Origin: Arachnopeziza araneosa
Lineage: Eukaryota; Ascomycota; Leotiomycetes; Helotiales; Arachnopezizaceae
Assembly (NCBI GenBank): GCA_003988855.1
Contig: QYAI01000077.1
Span: 124,001-188,000, forward strand
Direction: 5' to 3'
Length of the DNA: 64,000 nt
Positions 42,496 through 53,233 of the stretch are shown piece after piece. A program made the position numbers and the translations under genes. The notes beneath the pieces are model-generated. The model was not told the DNA's origin and searched no databases. It was given only the letters and a program-made list of their open reading frames with translations. The first letter of the stretch is position 1, and the number at the start of each line of letters is the position of its first letter.

Positions 42496-43717
42496 GATTA
42501 CTTCAAACTCGTGTAGAGTATTAATATCGTCGTTGTGATGCTATGTGTCGTGTGAGATGATGATGGAAGTAGGAGATGAGCAGAAGAGGCTGTGCCTACT
42601 TGCTGGCGGTGGTGGCACCACCGTACATTCGTATCGCCAAGCCATCAGCCTTGTTAATGAGGAGAGTGAAAAGTGCCGCAATAATATCCGTCACAGAGTA
42701 CTTGGACGGATTCTTGTAGCATGGAATTTTCTATAGATGAGTGTAGATAGTATTATATTGACTGTTGAAGGATATTGTAGCTAGCTACTTCTTGGTGATG
42801 TTTCTTATCCATCACTGATGGCAAACCTAGTTACTCACCAGAGACGAGGCAAGAGACGAGGTATGAGCCGTTGAGAATTACACGTCCGTAATATCAATAT
42901 CAAACGAAGAGAACCGCAAATAGTAGAGAGAATAGCGATAGAAGAGACTCCATATTCGGAGAATATTGCTCCGGGTCTTGGAGAAGCTCTTGTCTGGGTT
43001 CTCGCAGAAGCTCTTGTCTGGGTTCTTGCTTGGTCCTGCAGCGATGAAAGTCTCGTGTTGAAGTGGTGCTGGAGAGAAACACGCTTTCGAAGCGACGAAT
43101 GACAACTGTGTGCAGCATTATTTGGACAAATATGACCAGCGTGCAGATCCAGCGGTATCCGCAGGGAACAGAGCAGGAATTGGCGCTTCTTCAAGCCTTC
43201 GCAACGGCGACGACGCTGACCCCTTTTCCTTCACGAACCCTTGACTACCCCGTATTCGATTTCGCTGGCGTTGTCCCTGCAACTCGCCTGTCCGCCGTAA
43301 AACCAATCGAGTAACGGCGCCCAGCCGGCGCGACCAATTAGTCGCTGAAGAGGCGGCGAGATCCCACAAATCGGTGCAGTGGTGACATCCGTCGCCAGGC
43401 CACCCTGGGAATCAACACAGCCCAGTTAGTCGCAATTTCTATTTCAGACATCCACGCCCACCACCAACTTGCAAAACTCTTCCCTCCAAGCTCTGCCTGA
43501 TCCGATTCTGTGCAATTGAAAACTTCACCTCTCCAAACTCATAAGATTCAACCTGCGAACCTCTGCATTGATTCATCATGTAAGTACTCACTCCATCGCC
43601 ATATTCGACGCGCCAAGTCGCGTCGCTTCGAAAGTCTCCCCTTTCCTCCTAAGGCTGACCGAGTCTCGTGTTTGTAGCACCTCATCGCGAGCCCTAAAAA
43701 CCCTCAAATCCTTTATC
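42496..43717. other. Intergenic region with a 24-bp duplication
   Basis: No supported gene. Several overlapping frames around 42.8-43.3 kb carry the 24-bp repeat listed below but no motif. The right-hand end is the leader of the GPI protein gene. It shows a good 5'-untranslated intron candidate, 43580-43677, with GTAAGT donor, GGCTGACC branch-like site and TTTGTAG acceptor. Confidence 0.45.
42982..43029. repeat. 24-bp tandem duplication
   Basis: Two adjacent 24-base copies beginning AGAAGCTCTTGTCTGGGTTC differ at one position. No function is evident. Confidence 0.85.
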
Positions 43718-44423
43718 ATGTACTTCTCAAGCGCCCTCGTCGCGGCCTCGGCCCTTGCTGTTGCCAATGGTGCCGCCTTCACCATGACTCCTTTCTTCTT
43801 CCAAAATGTCGTAGCTGGCTCGTCGCTCAACATTACTTGGTCATTGACCGGGGCCGGTCCAGTGGCCATCTACTTGAAGAGTGGCATAGCTACCAATCTC
43901 CAGACTGTTCCTGCTGCCCCCGCTCTCAGTTTGCCTCCCTTGTAATCCGCTACAAAACTTGTACTAATTACTTTTTCAGGCGGCGTCTCTGGCACGTCAA
44001 CCAGCTACATTATTCCTGTGACCATACCAGATGGCACGTACGCATTCGAGATTGATGAGACCGGAGAAAAGCCCAACTACAGTGAACAGTTCGCCTTGAC
44101 CGGAGGTGCAGCTTCTTCAGCTGCTGGATCAACATCAACTGTTACTGGTAGTTCCACCTCAACAGTCTCGAGCACTAGCTCAACCGCTTCAATTGCTGGC
44201 AACTCCACCACGACAGCCTCCAAGACTGGTAAATAATCATCTGTTGATTTTTCAAAGCACCTGCTTACCATATCTAGGTTCCACCACATCTGCATCCAAG
44301 ACCGGGTCAACAACCACCAGCAGCTCAACCAGCTCCCCAAGCAGCCTCAATTCCGCGGCAGATGTTGCATCTCCCCTAGCCTTCGTCTTCTTCGCTGTCA
44401 CGGCAGTATTCTTCCTCCAGTAA
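43718..44423 (+). CDS. Ser/Thr-rich GPI-anchored cell wall protein (KRE9/KNH-like domain)
   Basis: Secreted, cell-surface protein of 201 aa. Exons 43718-43928, 43980-44228 and 44278-44423, with introns of 51 and 49 nt, total exactly 202 codons. A signal peptide (MYFSSALVAASALAVANGA) is followed by a compact beta-rich domain that starts FTMTPFFFQNVVAGSSLNIT and includes TIPDGTYAFEI. This is the Ser-Thr-rich GPI-anchored membrane family (PF10342 type). A Ser/Thr-rich stalk and a hydrophobic tail (ASPLAFVFFAVTAVFFL) then give a typical GPI signal with a cleavage site near LNSAAD. The role is structural or wall-modifying and is inferred. The first intron donor is GTTTGC; a nearby GTAATC would break the frame. 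A close relative with the same layout lies 1.1 kb downstream. Confidence 0.86.
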
Positions 44424-45568
44424 ATGTCTGGAACAACTACCTTCTACAAATGTCTAAATACAAATACCAAGAGCTCAGGAGCAGGGATATATTGTGTTTT
44501 CGAGCACAGCACACATAATATTTGTCTAAAGATGTTGATTTGATATCATGTATTACGGATTGTAATTTCAAAAGGATGGATTAGGTTCTACAAAGTGTTC
44601 ATGAATGCATTTGAAGGCGTAATCGCACTGCGAAAGCAAGGGAAGCGTATTACATATACTTATTAGTATATGAATTCAGCTGTAGATAGTTACGTACACA
44701 ATACATCAAGTAAAGTAAAAGACCATCTTTTTCCAATCTATTTCCTAATCTATGATTTGGTTTTCACTTTGCATCCGAGATACTTCCCTCAGGAGTCGCA
44801 GGGATATGATCCTACCTAGTTTCAGGCTATCTCCTCCCACGACTCTGATGTCATGAACGTCAGAGCTGGTACATCCTCGATGCGAATGGTGACGCAAACT
44901 CATGAGGCTTCCATCACCTTCGGGGCATTGAAAGGTTGCTCGTGTCATACGACATACCCCCACGGAATATACTCAATCTTGTATGCAAAGCCACGGCGTG
45001 ACAAAAAACGTCTTTGCATAATCGAAATGCCTATCCTATCCACGTGCACAGTCTGATGTGTGAATCATAGAACTAGAGCTACTTTAGATTCTTCCAAGCT
45101 TCTTTCTCAGTCTGGAATTCGAAGCTTAAGTAAAATAAAATAAACTTGGCACCACAGGGGTGGGCGAAGTACCTGCATAATAAGTGCAGCATTCTCAGGT
45201 GGCGTGCATCACTAGCGAGTACGGCCAGTGAAGTTGGATACCTTATTCATGGCAACCTGGCATTCCTCAATCAACAACAAATATCGACAAGATATCTACT
45301 CTTCAAGTAAGGTTCCTGTCGGAATGCAGAATCGATACTGGTGGCGCTGACTCACCCTATATCTTGGCGAACTCGATCGTCCACTAGTAGATGGTGGCAG
45401 AACGCCCGCAATTTTAAATGCGGAGTACGGTCTAGAAAGTTATGTAAGGGCGAGATCTGCTGTTTACTCCATTTTTTTGCAGCCTGTTCTTCTCTGCCCT
45501 GATCATTGCCTGTTTTCCTCTTGCTGTCGATTCTACCATTTATATTTTTGCTTCAAATATCGAGCAGC
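44424..45568. other. Intergenic region between two GPI-protein genes
   Basis: About 1.1 kb without a supported gene. It holds the 3' end of the first and the promoter of the second GPI-protein gene. A C/T-rich leader with TTTTTTTGC near 45473 precedes the second gene. Confidence 0.45.
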
Positions 45569-46244
45569 ATGCGTTTCTCCACCTCAGTCTTCTTCGCTGC
45601 GCTGGCTGGCTTCGCCTGTGCACAAAACCCCTTCACATTCACAACGACTCCGGTAGTGACAGCCGGCACGCCCTTCAATATCACTTGGGCCCCATCCACA
45701 GGGACGGTAGACACAGTTACACTGGTTCTGCGACAGGGCGATCCCCAGCATCTTGCGACTGTGATGACCATTGCCTGTAGGTTCTCTGCGGTACTCGCAA
45801 GATCTCGAATTACTCATTAATATCCTTACAGCAAGCATCCAAAATACTGGTTATTACATCTGGACACCACCTACCTCCCTAGTCCAAGCCGACGACTATG
45901 CCCTCGAGATTGTTGACAACGGAAACACTTTTATCTATAACTTCTCTGGCCAATTCAGCATCTCCTCCACAAACACGGTCGCTTCTTCTGTGCCTACTAC
46001 TGCGACATCCGGAAGCGAGAGCTCTTCAACTGGAGCTGCTTCGCAGACCACAGGTACCAAGACGACATCGACCGCATCGAGTAAGACAAGCGAAAGCTCG
46101 AGTGGTGCAGCTAGCTCAGAGTCGAGCAGTGGGACTTCGACAGGGTCATCAGCATCGGCTACGGCCACAAAGAACGCTGCTAGTGGCCTGAGAGTCGGAG
46201 GTGCTTTAGCGGCGGTATTTGGCGTTGTTGCTGCGGCTTTGTGA
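45569..46244 (+). CDS. Ser/Thr-rich GPI-anchored cell wall protein, second copy
   Basis: Paralogue-like neighbour of the previous gene, 206 aa. Exons 45569-45776 and 45832-46244 with a 55-nt intron give 207 codons. It has a signal peptide (MRFSTSVFFAALAGFACA), then the domain NPFTFTTTPVVTAGTPFNIT with TVDTVTLVLRQGD and, after the intron, YYIWTPPTSLVQADDYALEI. A long Ser/Thr/Gly stalk and a hydrophobic GPI tail (VGGALAAVFGVVAAAL) follow. The common NITW motif and DDYALEI versus DGTYAFEI show the shared fold with the first copy. Overall identity is low, so the duplication is old. It is likely attached to plasma membrane or wall glucan. Confidence 0.88.
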
Positions 46245-47338
46245 GGAGTGGTTGTAAGACTGGGATTCGGACTTTGGGATAATTTAGGTGTTTTTTCTTG
46301 TAAATTGCAGCGTTTCGAGCGAGCCATGTACTAAAAGTAATACATTAATTGTCAGTACTGTGAGCCGCAGTCACTCTCAATTCCTTCTCTCTACAATCAT
46401 CAATCCTACCGCACGATCATTATGCTTTCTGCTCTCAATCTTCTCCGTTTTTTTCCATTTCACACCTTGGATTCCATATTGCAGTTTCCATACCCAAGAT
46501 CTTGAATCTTATCTCATCACTCGCTCTCATTCGGTGATCCTACTGTACAGTACCACGTCGATGGTCAGAAAATCAACTGCCTCGGCTCCGCCGTCTCTTC
46601 GCCCACGATTCGGGACCGAATAGCAGACCTTCAGACTCTACTAATCATCAATTGGCACTTGAATCCAGGAACCGAGGAAATGTGCGACTTGCAACAAAAA
46701 GTTCCCAGATATCTCTCATTGGCTCGAGTTTGAGGTGCATCTCTGGCTCAAGACGGGATGGAGGCGATGTTATCTTTCTTCACCGGTAGTTTTGTTGCAC
46801 TTCGCAGCCTCTCAATCGCGGCGTTCAGCCCGCATTGTCCGCAATCGGGTTCGCCAAACCTCCAAAACTGCAATAAAAATTTTGGAAAGTATCAGAATTC
46901 TCGGCAAGTCGGAATCGGTACCTCCGGCCCCAGGGCGACCAAAGCCTCATCAATAGATTCCCACCTGCGGGATCCAGGCACCACGAAAAAATTCCCTAGG
47001 CATCGGGAATAATGTCCCTAGTCGTGTGGCACAGCCAAAGGATGGTCGTGGTCATGTGATTAGTTCTAGTTTAACATCCTCTTGTCACAATGAGGTTAAG
47101 CTAATCGGGCAAGACGGTAGGCTTGGAAAGCTTTTCATGGTTTGTTGCTTTGGTTATGCGCTGGAAAGCCTGTTGGTATGCCTTCCGGGGCTGTGTTGCT
47201 CACGTGATTAGCGGGCCACCTTGAAGATGACAGAGCAGCCTCGTTCAACAACTTCTACACGATACTGTACATGTGTCTCCGGTGACAATGTCGCCATTTC
47301 TATTTGATTGAGATTATAATCAGAACTCTTCCGGATAT
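46245..47338. other. Intergenic region before the transposon relic
   Basis: No supported gene. A possible 5' end of the mobile element, including any terminal inverted repeat, should lie in the right-hand part. No convincing inverted pair with the 49.4-kb side was found. Confidence 0.45.
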
Positions 47339-47800
47339 TTGAATAATCCTCCGTCTCGCAAAAGGAAAGGGCAGGTGACGCAGAATAAGTTACTGCCCGT
47401 TGAACAATCAGTTCCGGCGGATAACTTCAGAGCGTCTCTCCTAAGGGATATCGAAGATAATTATGTAAAGCTTCTATCTACTGAGCAGTACTATAACGAT
47501 CAAGTATTATATGCTCAAATTGTTCGCTATTGAGATAGGTGGACAAGTTATCTCGAACTTGGACATCCCCTCGATAACCAAGACATTATATCTCAGGCTC
47601 ACAGTCTTGTGAGCTGGAGAATAGAGAAGGTCAACCAGATTGTGCACCGGTTGAAAAGCTGGCGATCATTATTCAATAATCGAAATACCTACGGTCCGAT
47701 TTCGCTAGGTATATTTGAAAGCTGAGATATCGAATGCTACTAGTTTAGCTGACGAGTTGTTCGAATTTCTTGAAGTGTAAGTCTATTCCTGGATTTCCCA
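47339..47800 (+). pseudogene. Broken frames of uncertain origin beside the transposase
   Basis: A frame from an ATG at 47288 meets a stop at 47309 and is open again from 47339 (LNNPPSRKRKGQVTQNK) to a stop at 47531. It reads on as DRWTSYLELGHPLDNQD after that stop. The text looks coding but I recognise no domain. It may be the damaged 5' part of the adjacent element or a separate gene it interrupted. Confidence 0.3.
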
Positions 47801-49358
47801 TCCAGACTCTCGACATATGACTTATGCATGTCTAGAACTTCCCACAATACTCCTGTTGCGACCGCTATGGAAGAGAGGGAGGAGCGAGGACTCACCGTTT
47901 TGTTGGTTAAAGATCGCACCACAGGGTTTACGGATCCAGATGACTCCCAAATATCTCTTAACGTACTTGATCAGCGAGTGGATAATATCAGCGAGTGGTT
48001 AATATCCCTGCAACCCCACCACTTTTCCACACGCGTCAACTAAAGTGGGCAAGCTCTGGGTCTGCCGCTTTATAAAACGAAATCCGGAGCTTCAATCGAA
48101 GTATAATCGCAAGTACGACTATCAGTGGGCTAAATGCGAAGATCCTAAGGTTATACGAGCTTGGTTTCGGCTTGTACAGAATACAATTGCAAAATATAGA
48201 ATTGCAGAAGAAGATATATACAACTTCGACGAGACAGGATTTTAAATGAGGGTAATTTCTACTGCAAAAGCAGTTACTTCTGCAGAGAGAGCTCGTACGG
48301 TGTCAATTCAGCCTGGAAATCGTGAATAGGTGACGGTTATAGAGACTATAAATAGTACTGGAAAGGTGCTTCCTTCGTTCGTCATTTTGAAAGGCAAGAT
48401 GCACCAAAGGAGCTGGTACGAGAGCTTGCCTCCTGATTGGCTAGTTGGAGTTAGTGAGAATGGATAGACGACAGACGAACTAGGCTTTACTTGGCTAAAA
48501 CAGCTTTTTGAGCCTTGTACACGAAGCTGTACGGTTAGCAGATATAGACTCTTAATTATAGATGAGCACGGAAGCTACGCTACAGCTGAATTCGACTAAT
48601 ACTGTACTCAGAACTCTATTGTTGTACTGTGTATGCCTCCTTATTCGTCTCATAAATTGCAACCTCTAGACGTCTCTTGTTTCTCGGTATTAAAAAGAGC
48701 GTACGGCGCAACTGTAGAGCAGCAAATGCGAGTTGGAATTAATCATATAGACAAAGACGACTTCTTAGAGCTATATTTGCAAGCTCGTACTACTACGTAT
48801 ACTTCAAGTACAGTTCAGAGTGGATTTAAAGCAACAGGACTAGTTCCTTTTGATCCGGATGAGGTTTTACAACACTTGCATATTCAGCTTCAGACTCTAT
48901 CTTCTCCTCGGCGTACCGAAGACCCCTCTAGTGCTTGAGTGCCGGAAACACCACACAATATTGCCGAATTAAAGCAGCAAAGCAAGTCTATTCAAGCTCT
49001 GATTCGATACCGTACGCAGAGCCCTCCTAGTCCTACAGTTCAAGCCGTTCAGCAGCTTATAAAAAAGTGCGAGTTAGCTATGCAAAGTGCAACAATCCTA
49101 GCAGCAGAGAATCAAAAACTAAGAGCTGCAAATGAGAAAGTACGGAAAAGGAAGCAAAAGAAGAAGTCTTTCGTACGAAAAGAAAGTGTTCTAAGAGCTA
49201 GAGAGGTTCAGGAAACTCAAGCAAGCTTAATAAGTGAGGTAGAAGCAAGATTAGAAGTTCTAGAGCAGCCTACTCCTCCATTACTAACACGTGCACCAAG
49301 GACGTGTAGTTTGTGTAGATCCTTAAAACACACTGCAAAGATTTGCCCTGAACGTTGA
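47801..49358 (+). mobile_element. Fot1/pogo-type DNA transposon relic with disrupted transposase
   Basis: The transposase frame reads clearly from about 48033 (KVGKLWVCRFIKRNPEL) to 49358, with a frameshift near 48000. DDE-superfamily landmarks are IYNFDETGF (first Asp), LLIIDEHGSYATAEF (second Asp) and MPPYSSHKLQPLDVSCF (third Asp). A basic coiled segment follows, and a C-terminal zinc knuckle CSLCRSLKHTAKIC (C-x2-C-x4-H-x4-C). Five stops interrupt one continuous frame at 48243, 48327, 48465, 48597 and 48936. The first four replace expected Gln or Trp codons by TAA or TAG. That is the result of C-to-T change at CpA on either strand, the RIP signature. The element is therefore dead. Ends could not be defined. 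Confidence 0.85.
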
Positions 49359-49422
49359 TAAATTAATTCTTTTTAGTTATATAGTTGATTTTTAATAGAG
49401 TTGATTTTTAAAAAATTAATTC

Positions 49423-50596
49423 GTGTGGAAAATTGGTGGTGTTGCAGGGGATATTAACCACTCGCTGATAAAGTACGTTATACAATCTGTTGATTCTAAA
49501 ACAGATGCTTATAAAGGAGGAAAACTGCTCTTTGAACAGCAGGATACAGCATTTCAAAAGGATTCGGCAGATGAAGAAATCATGGACGGCTCAAGCCTAG
49601 AAGTCAACCAGACCACAACTCAAGTCTACGATCGATATGAATCAAGCCCGCCTAGTCCATTATCTCATGACGCTATGACAGAAATTGAGCATTTCTGGCA
49701 GGTGCAAGAGTGCCTACTGAAAGAGGAAGAGGAGACGATCAACAAGCAATTACTTGACGACGCCGCTAATCTACAAGTAACACATGAAGCTCAAATCGCA
49801 AAACCGAAGCGAGAGCATAATATCAAGATAGACAGAATAATATCGGATGGGGTTGATAATGTTGAAGGACTTGTTGGAACTGAGGCGTGAGTATGAACAA
49901 GGCTTTATCCCTTCCCTGCACTCGGTCTTTCCAGATGATGAGTGGACGCTTGAGTATAAATCTGAAGATAGGGATGAGTATGAACAAGGTCTTATCCTCT
50001 CCCCGCACTCGTTCTTTCCAGATGATGACTGGAGATCCAAAATTCGAGATCACTTCAAGAGCGCGGTATCAGGAGTTGACACAGATGAATATCTGAACCT
50101 GAATGCAACACTCCGACGTCGACAACCACAATCACAGCTTATAAGCACCACTCGATCGGTACCATTGGATTTGGAGTACCAAGCTCACAGTACAAACCTA
50201 ACATCCACCATTTCCACCTCACCTACCACAGCTACCAAAACACCAAACTCCAACTCCAAGAAAAGATTCAGAATCCCTCACCCGAGCCCCTGTATAACCA
50301 TCATAATCCTCTTCACCTCCTTCATCATCTGCAGTTTCCTCACAGGCACCTATTTCGACAGCCACGGCCGCTCAATGGGCGACGCATTCACATTGGCCGG
50401 ATACGTCCTTGCGATAGGGACACTACCTTGTGGTGCATTATGTCCGTATCACTATCCAAGATGTGAATGCTGGAGGAAAAAGACAGAAAACGTCGTGACG
50501 GAGATGGAGGGACTTGCGAGAGACGCTGGACGAGCTTTTCTGCTGAAATCAACGCCAAATGCACTGTGGTTGAGATCAGGATCGGAAGTCTCGTAG
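49423..50596 (+). CDS. 5'-truncated two-transmembrane protein (SMGDAFTLAG family, copy 2)
   Basis: Two frames can be joined. 49423-49886 has no ATG before 49582. A GTGAGT donor at 49887 and a GATAG acceptor at 49971 connect it in frame to 49972-50596, for up to 362 codons. Without splicing, the second frame alone gives 249 aa from 49847. The C-terminal part is clear: a hydrophobic span (CITIIILFTSFIICSFLTGT), then SMGDAFTLAGYVLAIGTL and a cysteine end PRCECWRKK, matching the copy at 41315. The N-terminal STAND-like part is missing. The open frame begins within about 70 bases of the transposase stop, so the transposon may have cut off the 5' half. An 87-bp direct duplication covers the splice region. 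Probably not a full-length functional gene. Confidence 0.5.
49889..50062. repeat. 87-bp direct duplication inside membrane-protein copy 2
   Basis: Two units start at 49889 and 49976, both with GAGTATGAACAAGG. They match closely for about 58 bases, to TTTCCAGATGATGA-TGG, and weakly beyond. The spacing is 29 codons, so the frame is kept. The first unit carries GTGAGT at its start; the second has ATGAGT. Confidence 0.85.
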
Positions 50597-50681
50597 GGCA
50601 TCTTTAAATCGCTGACCACGTGGACATTCCGGGAGGTTGCTTCCAGATCATGAGCTTCTTCACAACATCTATAAGTCCGAA

Positions 50682-50879
50682 ATGCCTGATGAGGAGATAT
50701 CTCTCTACATGGGCATCCAATAGGGGACTCATTTTCGCTTGCAGCATATATCGTTGCTGTAGAACGCTTCCTGTGGCGCAATGTGCGAGAATCACTACTC
50801 AAGGTGTAGGTGTTGGATAAACGAGAGGAGAGAAGAGGGTTCCATGGAGTTGCGGGCATCTGGGCGAGAGGGTGGATAG
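50682..50879 (+). pseudogene. Frameshifted fragment of the SMGDAFTLAG family (copy 3)
   Basis: In one frame the plus strand reads HGHPIGDSFSLAAYIVAV (from about 50708), matching HGRSMGDAFTLAGYVLAI of copy 2. A second frame then continues CGAMCENHYSRCRCWINE (from about 50768), matching CGALCPYHYPRCECWRKK. The switch of frame and two stop codons upstream show that it is a dead C-terminal fragment. It lies 90-280 bases after the stop of copy 2, so it is probably an old tandem duplicate. Confidence 0.75.
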
Positions 50880-51227
50880 CCCTCTGGAATGAAGTTCTGA
50901 GGACGCATTCTACCCTTTTTGATGTGAATACACCTTTGAGGAAGAGTAAAGAATATTGGGGGGGGTATTGAGTCAAGACAAATAATGGAGAAGGTTACAA
51001 GCTGATCTGTATAAAGAAGATGTAAGGAGGTATTGTTTTGGTTGGCTCTAGATTTGAGTCTTGGTAGGACCAATACTAGCTAGAAATGGTAAAAAGGGGC
51101 AACGCTCGCTTGTATATACCGAAGTTGCATCATCATACTCTTATCTACGATAGACAAGTCATTTCCTGCCTATGTGCCCAAATCTAAACACCATATAAAT
51201 GCCTCAATCCCATAGCCATCATGCCAT
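50880..51227. other. Intergenic region
   Basis: No gene is seen. It is the 3' flank of the PEX5 gene and the end of the accessory block. Confidence 0.4.
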
Positions 51228-53233
51228 TCAGAAGTCGAAATTGCTTCTAAAACTCTCCACATCCATACCCATCCTCACTCGATCCGCGAGATCCTTCCGC
51301 CCCATCTGGCTAAATACTCTTCTGAGTGTGTCGTACAAATTTGTACTCTGATTTTGACTGATCATCCTTTCAAGCTCAGCCTCTGTAACACCAGCCCCAT
51401 TATCACCTCCACCGAGAATATTCCTCGCCTTCTCTCGTCCTTCATTCTCCACCACCTTATGCATAGCTAATGCACCAAGGAGATGCGAAGCTGCCTCATC
51501 GAAACAACCAATATTGATGCACGACACGCCGAGGTTGTAGCGTGCACGCACGAAATTCGTCCGTAGTGTGAGAGCCTTTTCGTAGGCAGCGATGGCTTCC
51601 TCCGAGCGGCCGCTGTTAGCAAGAGTAGCACCCAGACGGTTCCAAAGGAGATGGAGTTGATCTTGCTTATTGCTCGTTCCACTCTCAGTGCTTGCTAGGG
51701 CAGCAGAGAAGCAATCAACTGCCTTGTCGTACTCCTCAGCTCCATAAAAGAGCACACCAAGACCGACTTGGACATCTGGATCCATGTGCTCTCCATCAGG
51801 AGATAGCTGAGCGGCTCGGATGAAGAGATCGGTGACCTTTTCGTGAAGGAGAGCCCGATCGGTGAAACCAACGTCGGCGTCGGAAGAGAGGGCAGAAGGT
51901 GCTATGATATTAGGGTATTTTATAGAGAGCCATCTCTCTAGCGTTCGGTACGCAGTACTATCATATCCTTCGTTTGTGTAGCTTACTGCTAGGCCCATCA
52001 AGGCTGGAAGATTGTTTGGATCTAACTTTAGAACTTGTTCCAAGGCTCGGATTGCTGGTGTCTCCTTTTCGTTTTGCTGCTGAGCTGACCCCAACATCAC
52101 CCATGCTTCAACATGATCTGGTTCCTTCTGCACAGCTGCTTCGAATGCGAGTGCTGCTAACGAAAGATTACCACCTTCTTGCATTATCCGTACCCCTTCT
52201 TCAAATGGATTGTGGACATCCTTGAATATGTTATCCTCCTCAAACATATAGTCGCCTAGTTGAGGATCTCTAATGACTTGATGTGTCCCCATCCCGTCGA
52301 ACCCTGTCCATTGGTCATAATCGCCGATGTGCTCGGCCATCGAATCTTCATTTAGCAATTGACTATTTGCCTCAGTCTCAGCTTGTATGCCTCTCCAAAT
52401 AGACTCAAAATCACCAAATTCATTGGTTTCAGATTCGAGGACTGACCTGTCCATTGCATTGAGCTCTGCTTCCGCTGCCAAAGCTTCGTCTGCTTCTCGA
52501 CCCTGCAGATCGATCTGCTTGAATTGCTCTTCCCAGTGTTCATCATCAAGTTCTACCATCTTGCCTTTCCCTTTAGGATCTTGCTGTTGTTGTGATTGCT
52601 GAAAGGAGGATGTCGTTCCAACGAACGGTCGATTCATAGCCATTCCAAACGAAGGACCGTGATATGGCATATAACCACTTTGAGGAGGCTCATATCCATT
52701 CCCCAACTGTTGGTTGATCGGGCTGGCCGTCCGCGCAGCACTTCCGTTCATCTGTTGAAATCTAGCAAAGTCCGCAGGAGAAAAGGCCGTTCCTTTTGGT
52801 GTTTGAAAGGAAGTTTCCATCCTCGCCTGGGTATTCATTCCAGGATTAAATTCTTGTGCCCAGCCATTTATGCCAGGTGACGCTGAACCTGCGCGCATTT
52901 GTTGTTTTTGGTGGAGGTCGTGTTGCATGGCGAAAGCTTCTGGCGGGAGTTGGCCATTATGTTGCATAAAATCGTTCATCATCTACTTGGATATCAATAT
53001 AAAGGTGTCGATTTTTCCATGCTCAGGAATATCGAAGATGTTCTGGAACATACATTGTCCTGACTTCCACTCATAGTCATTCCGCCAGTACTCCTCATGC
53101 CCTGCATATTTCCACCAGGACCTCTGCCCACCAGTCTGTCCCTCTGCAGACTCTTGTCATCTTGAACGTGTTTTGTAAACTGGCTTAAAGGATTCCCGGC
53201 TGTCGAACACTCTGCGCCACCTAGGAAGGACAT
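51228..53233 (-). CDS. PEX5: Peroxisomal targeting signal receptor PEX5
   Basis: Cytosol-to-peroxisome shuttling receptor that binds PTS1 C-terminal tripeptides and docks at PEX13/PEX14. Exons 53233-53054 and 52982-51228 with a 71-nt intron give 644 aa. The N-terminus MSFLGGAECSTAGNP holds the conserved cysteine (Cys9) that is mono-ubiquitinated for recycling. Aromatic WxxxF docking motifs are visible at WAQEF (about 101) and WEEQF (about 210). From about residue 315 onwards are the TPR repeats, for example AALAFEAAVQKEPDHVEAW, AIRALEQVLKLDPNNLPALM and AIAAYEKALTLRTNFVRARY, which form the PTS1 pocket. The 7-fold helix bundle ends in the usual short C-terminus. Length is normal for filamentous fungi. 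Confidence 0.96.

Noticed and set aside
47190..49450. Terminal inverted repeats of the Fot1-like element
   Set aside because: CACGTGATTAGCGGG near 47200 looked like an end, but its complement is not found on the 3' side, so the boundaries were left open.
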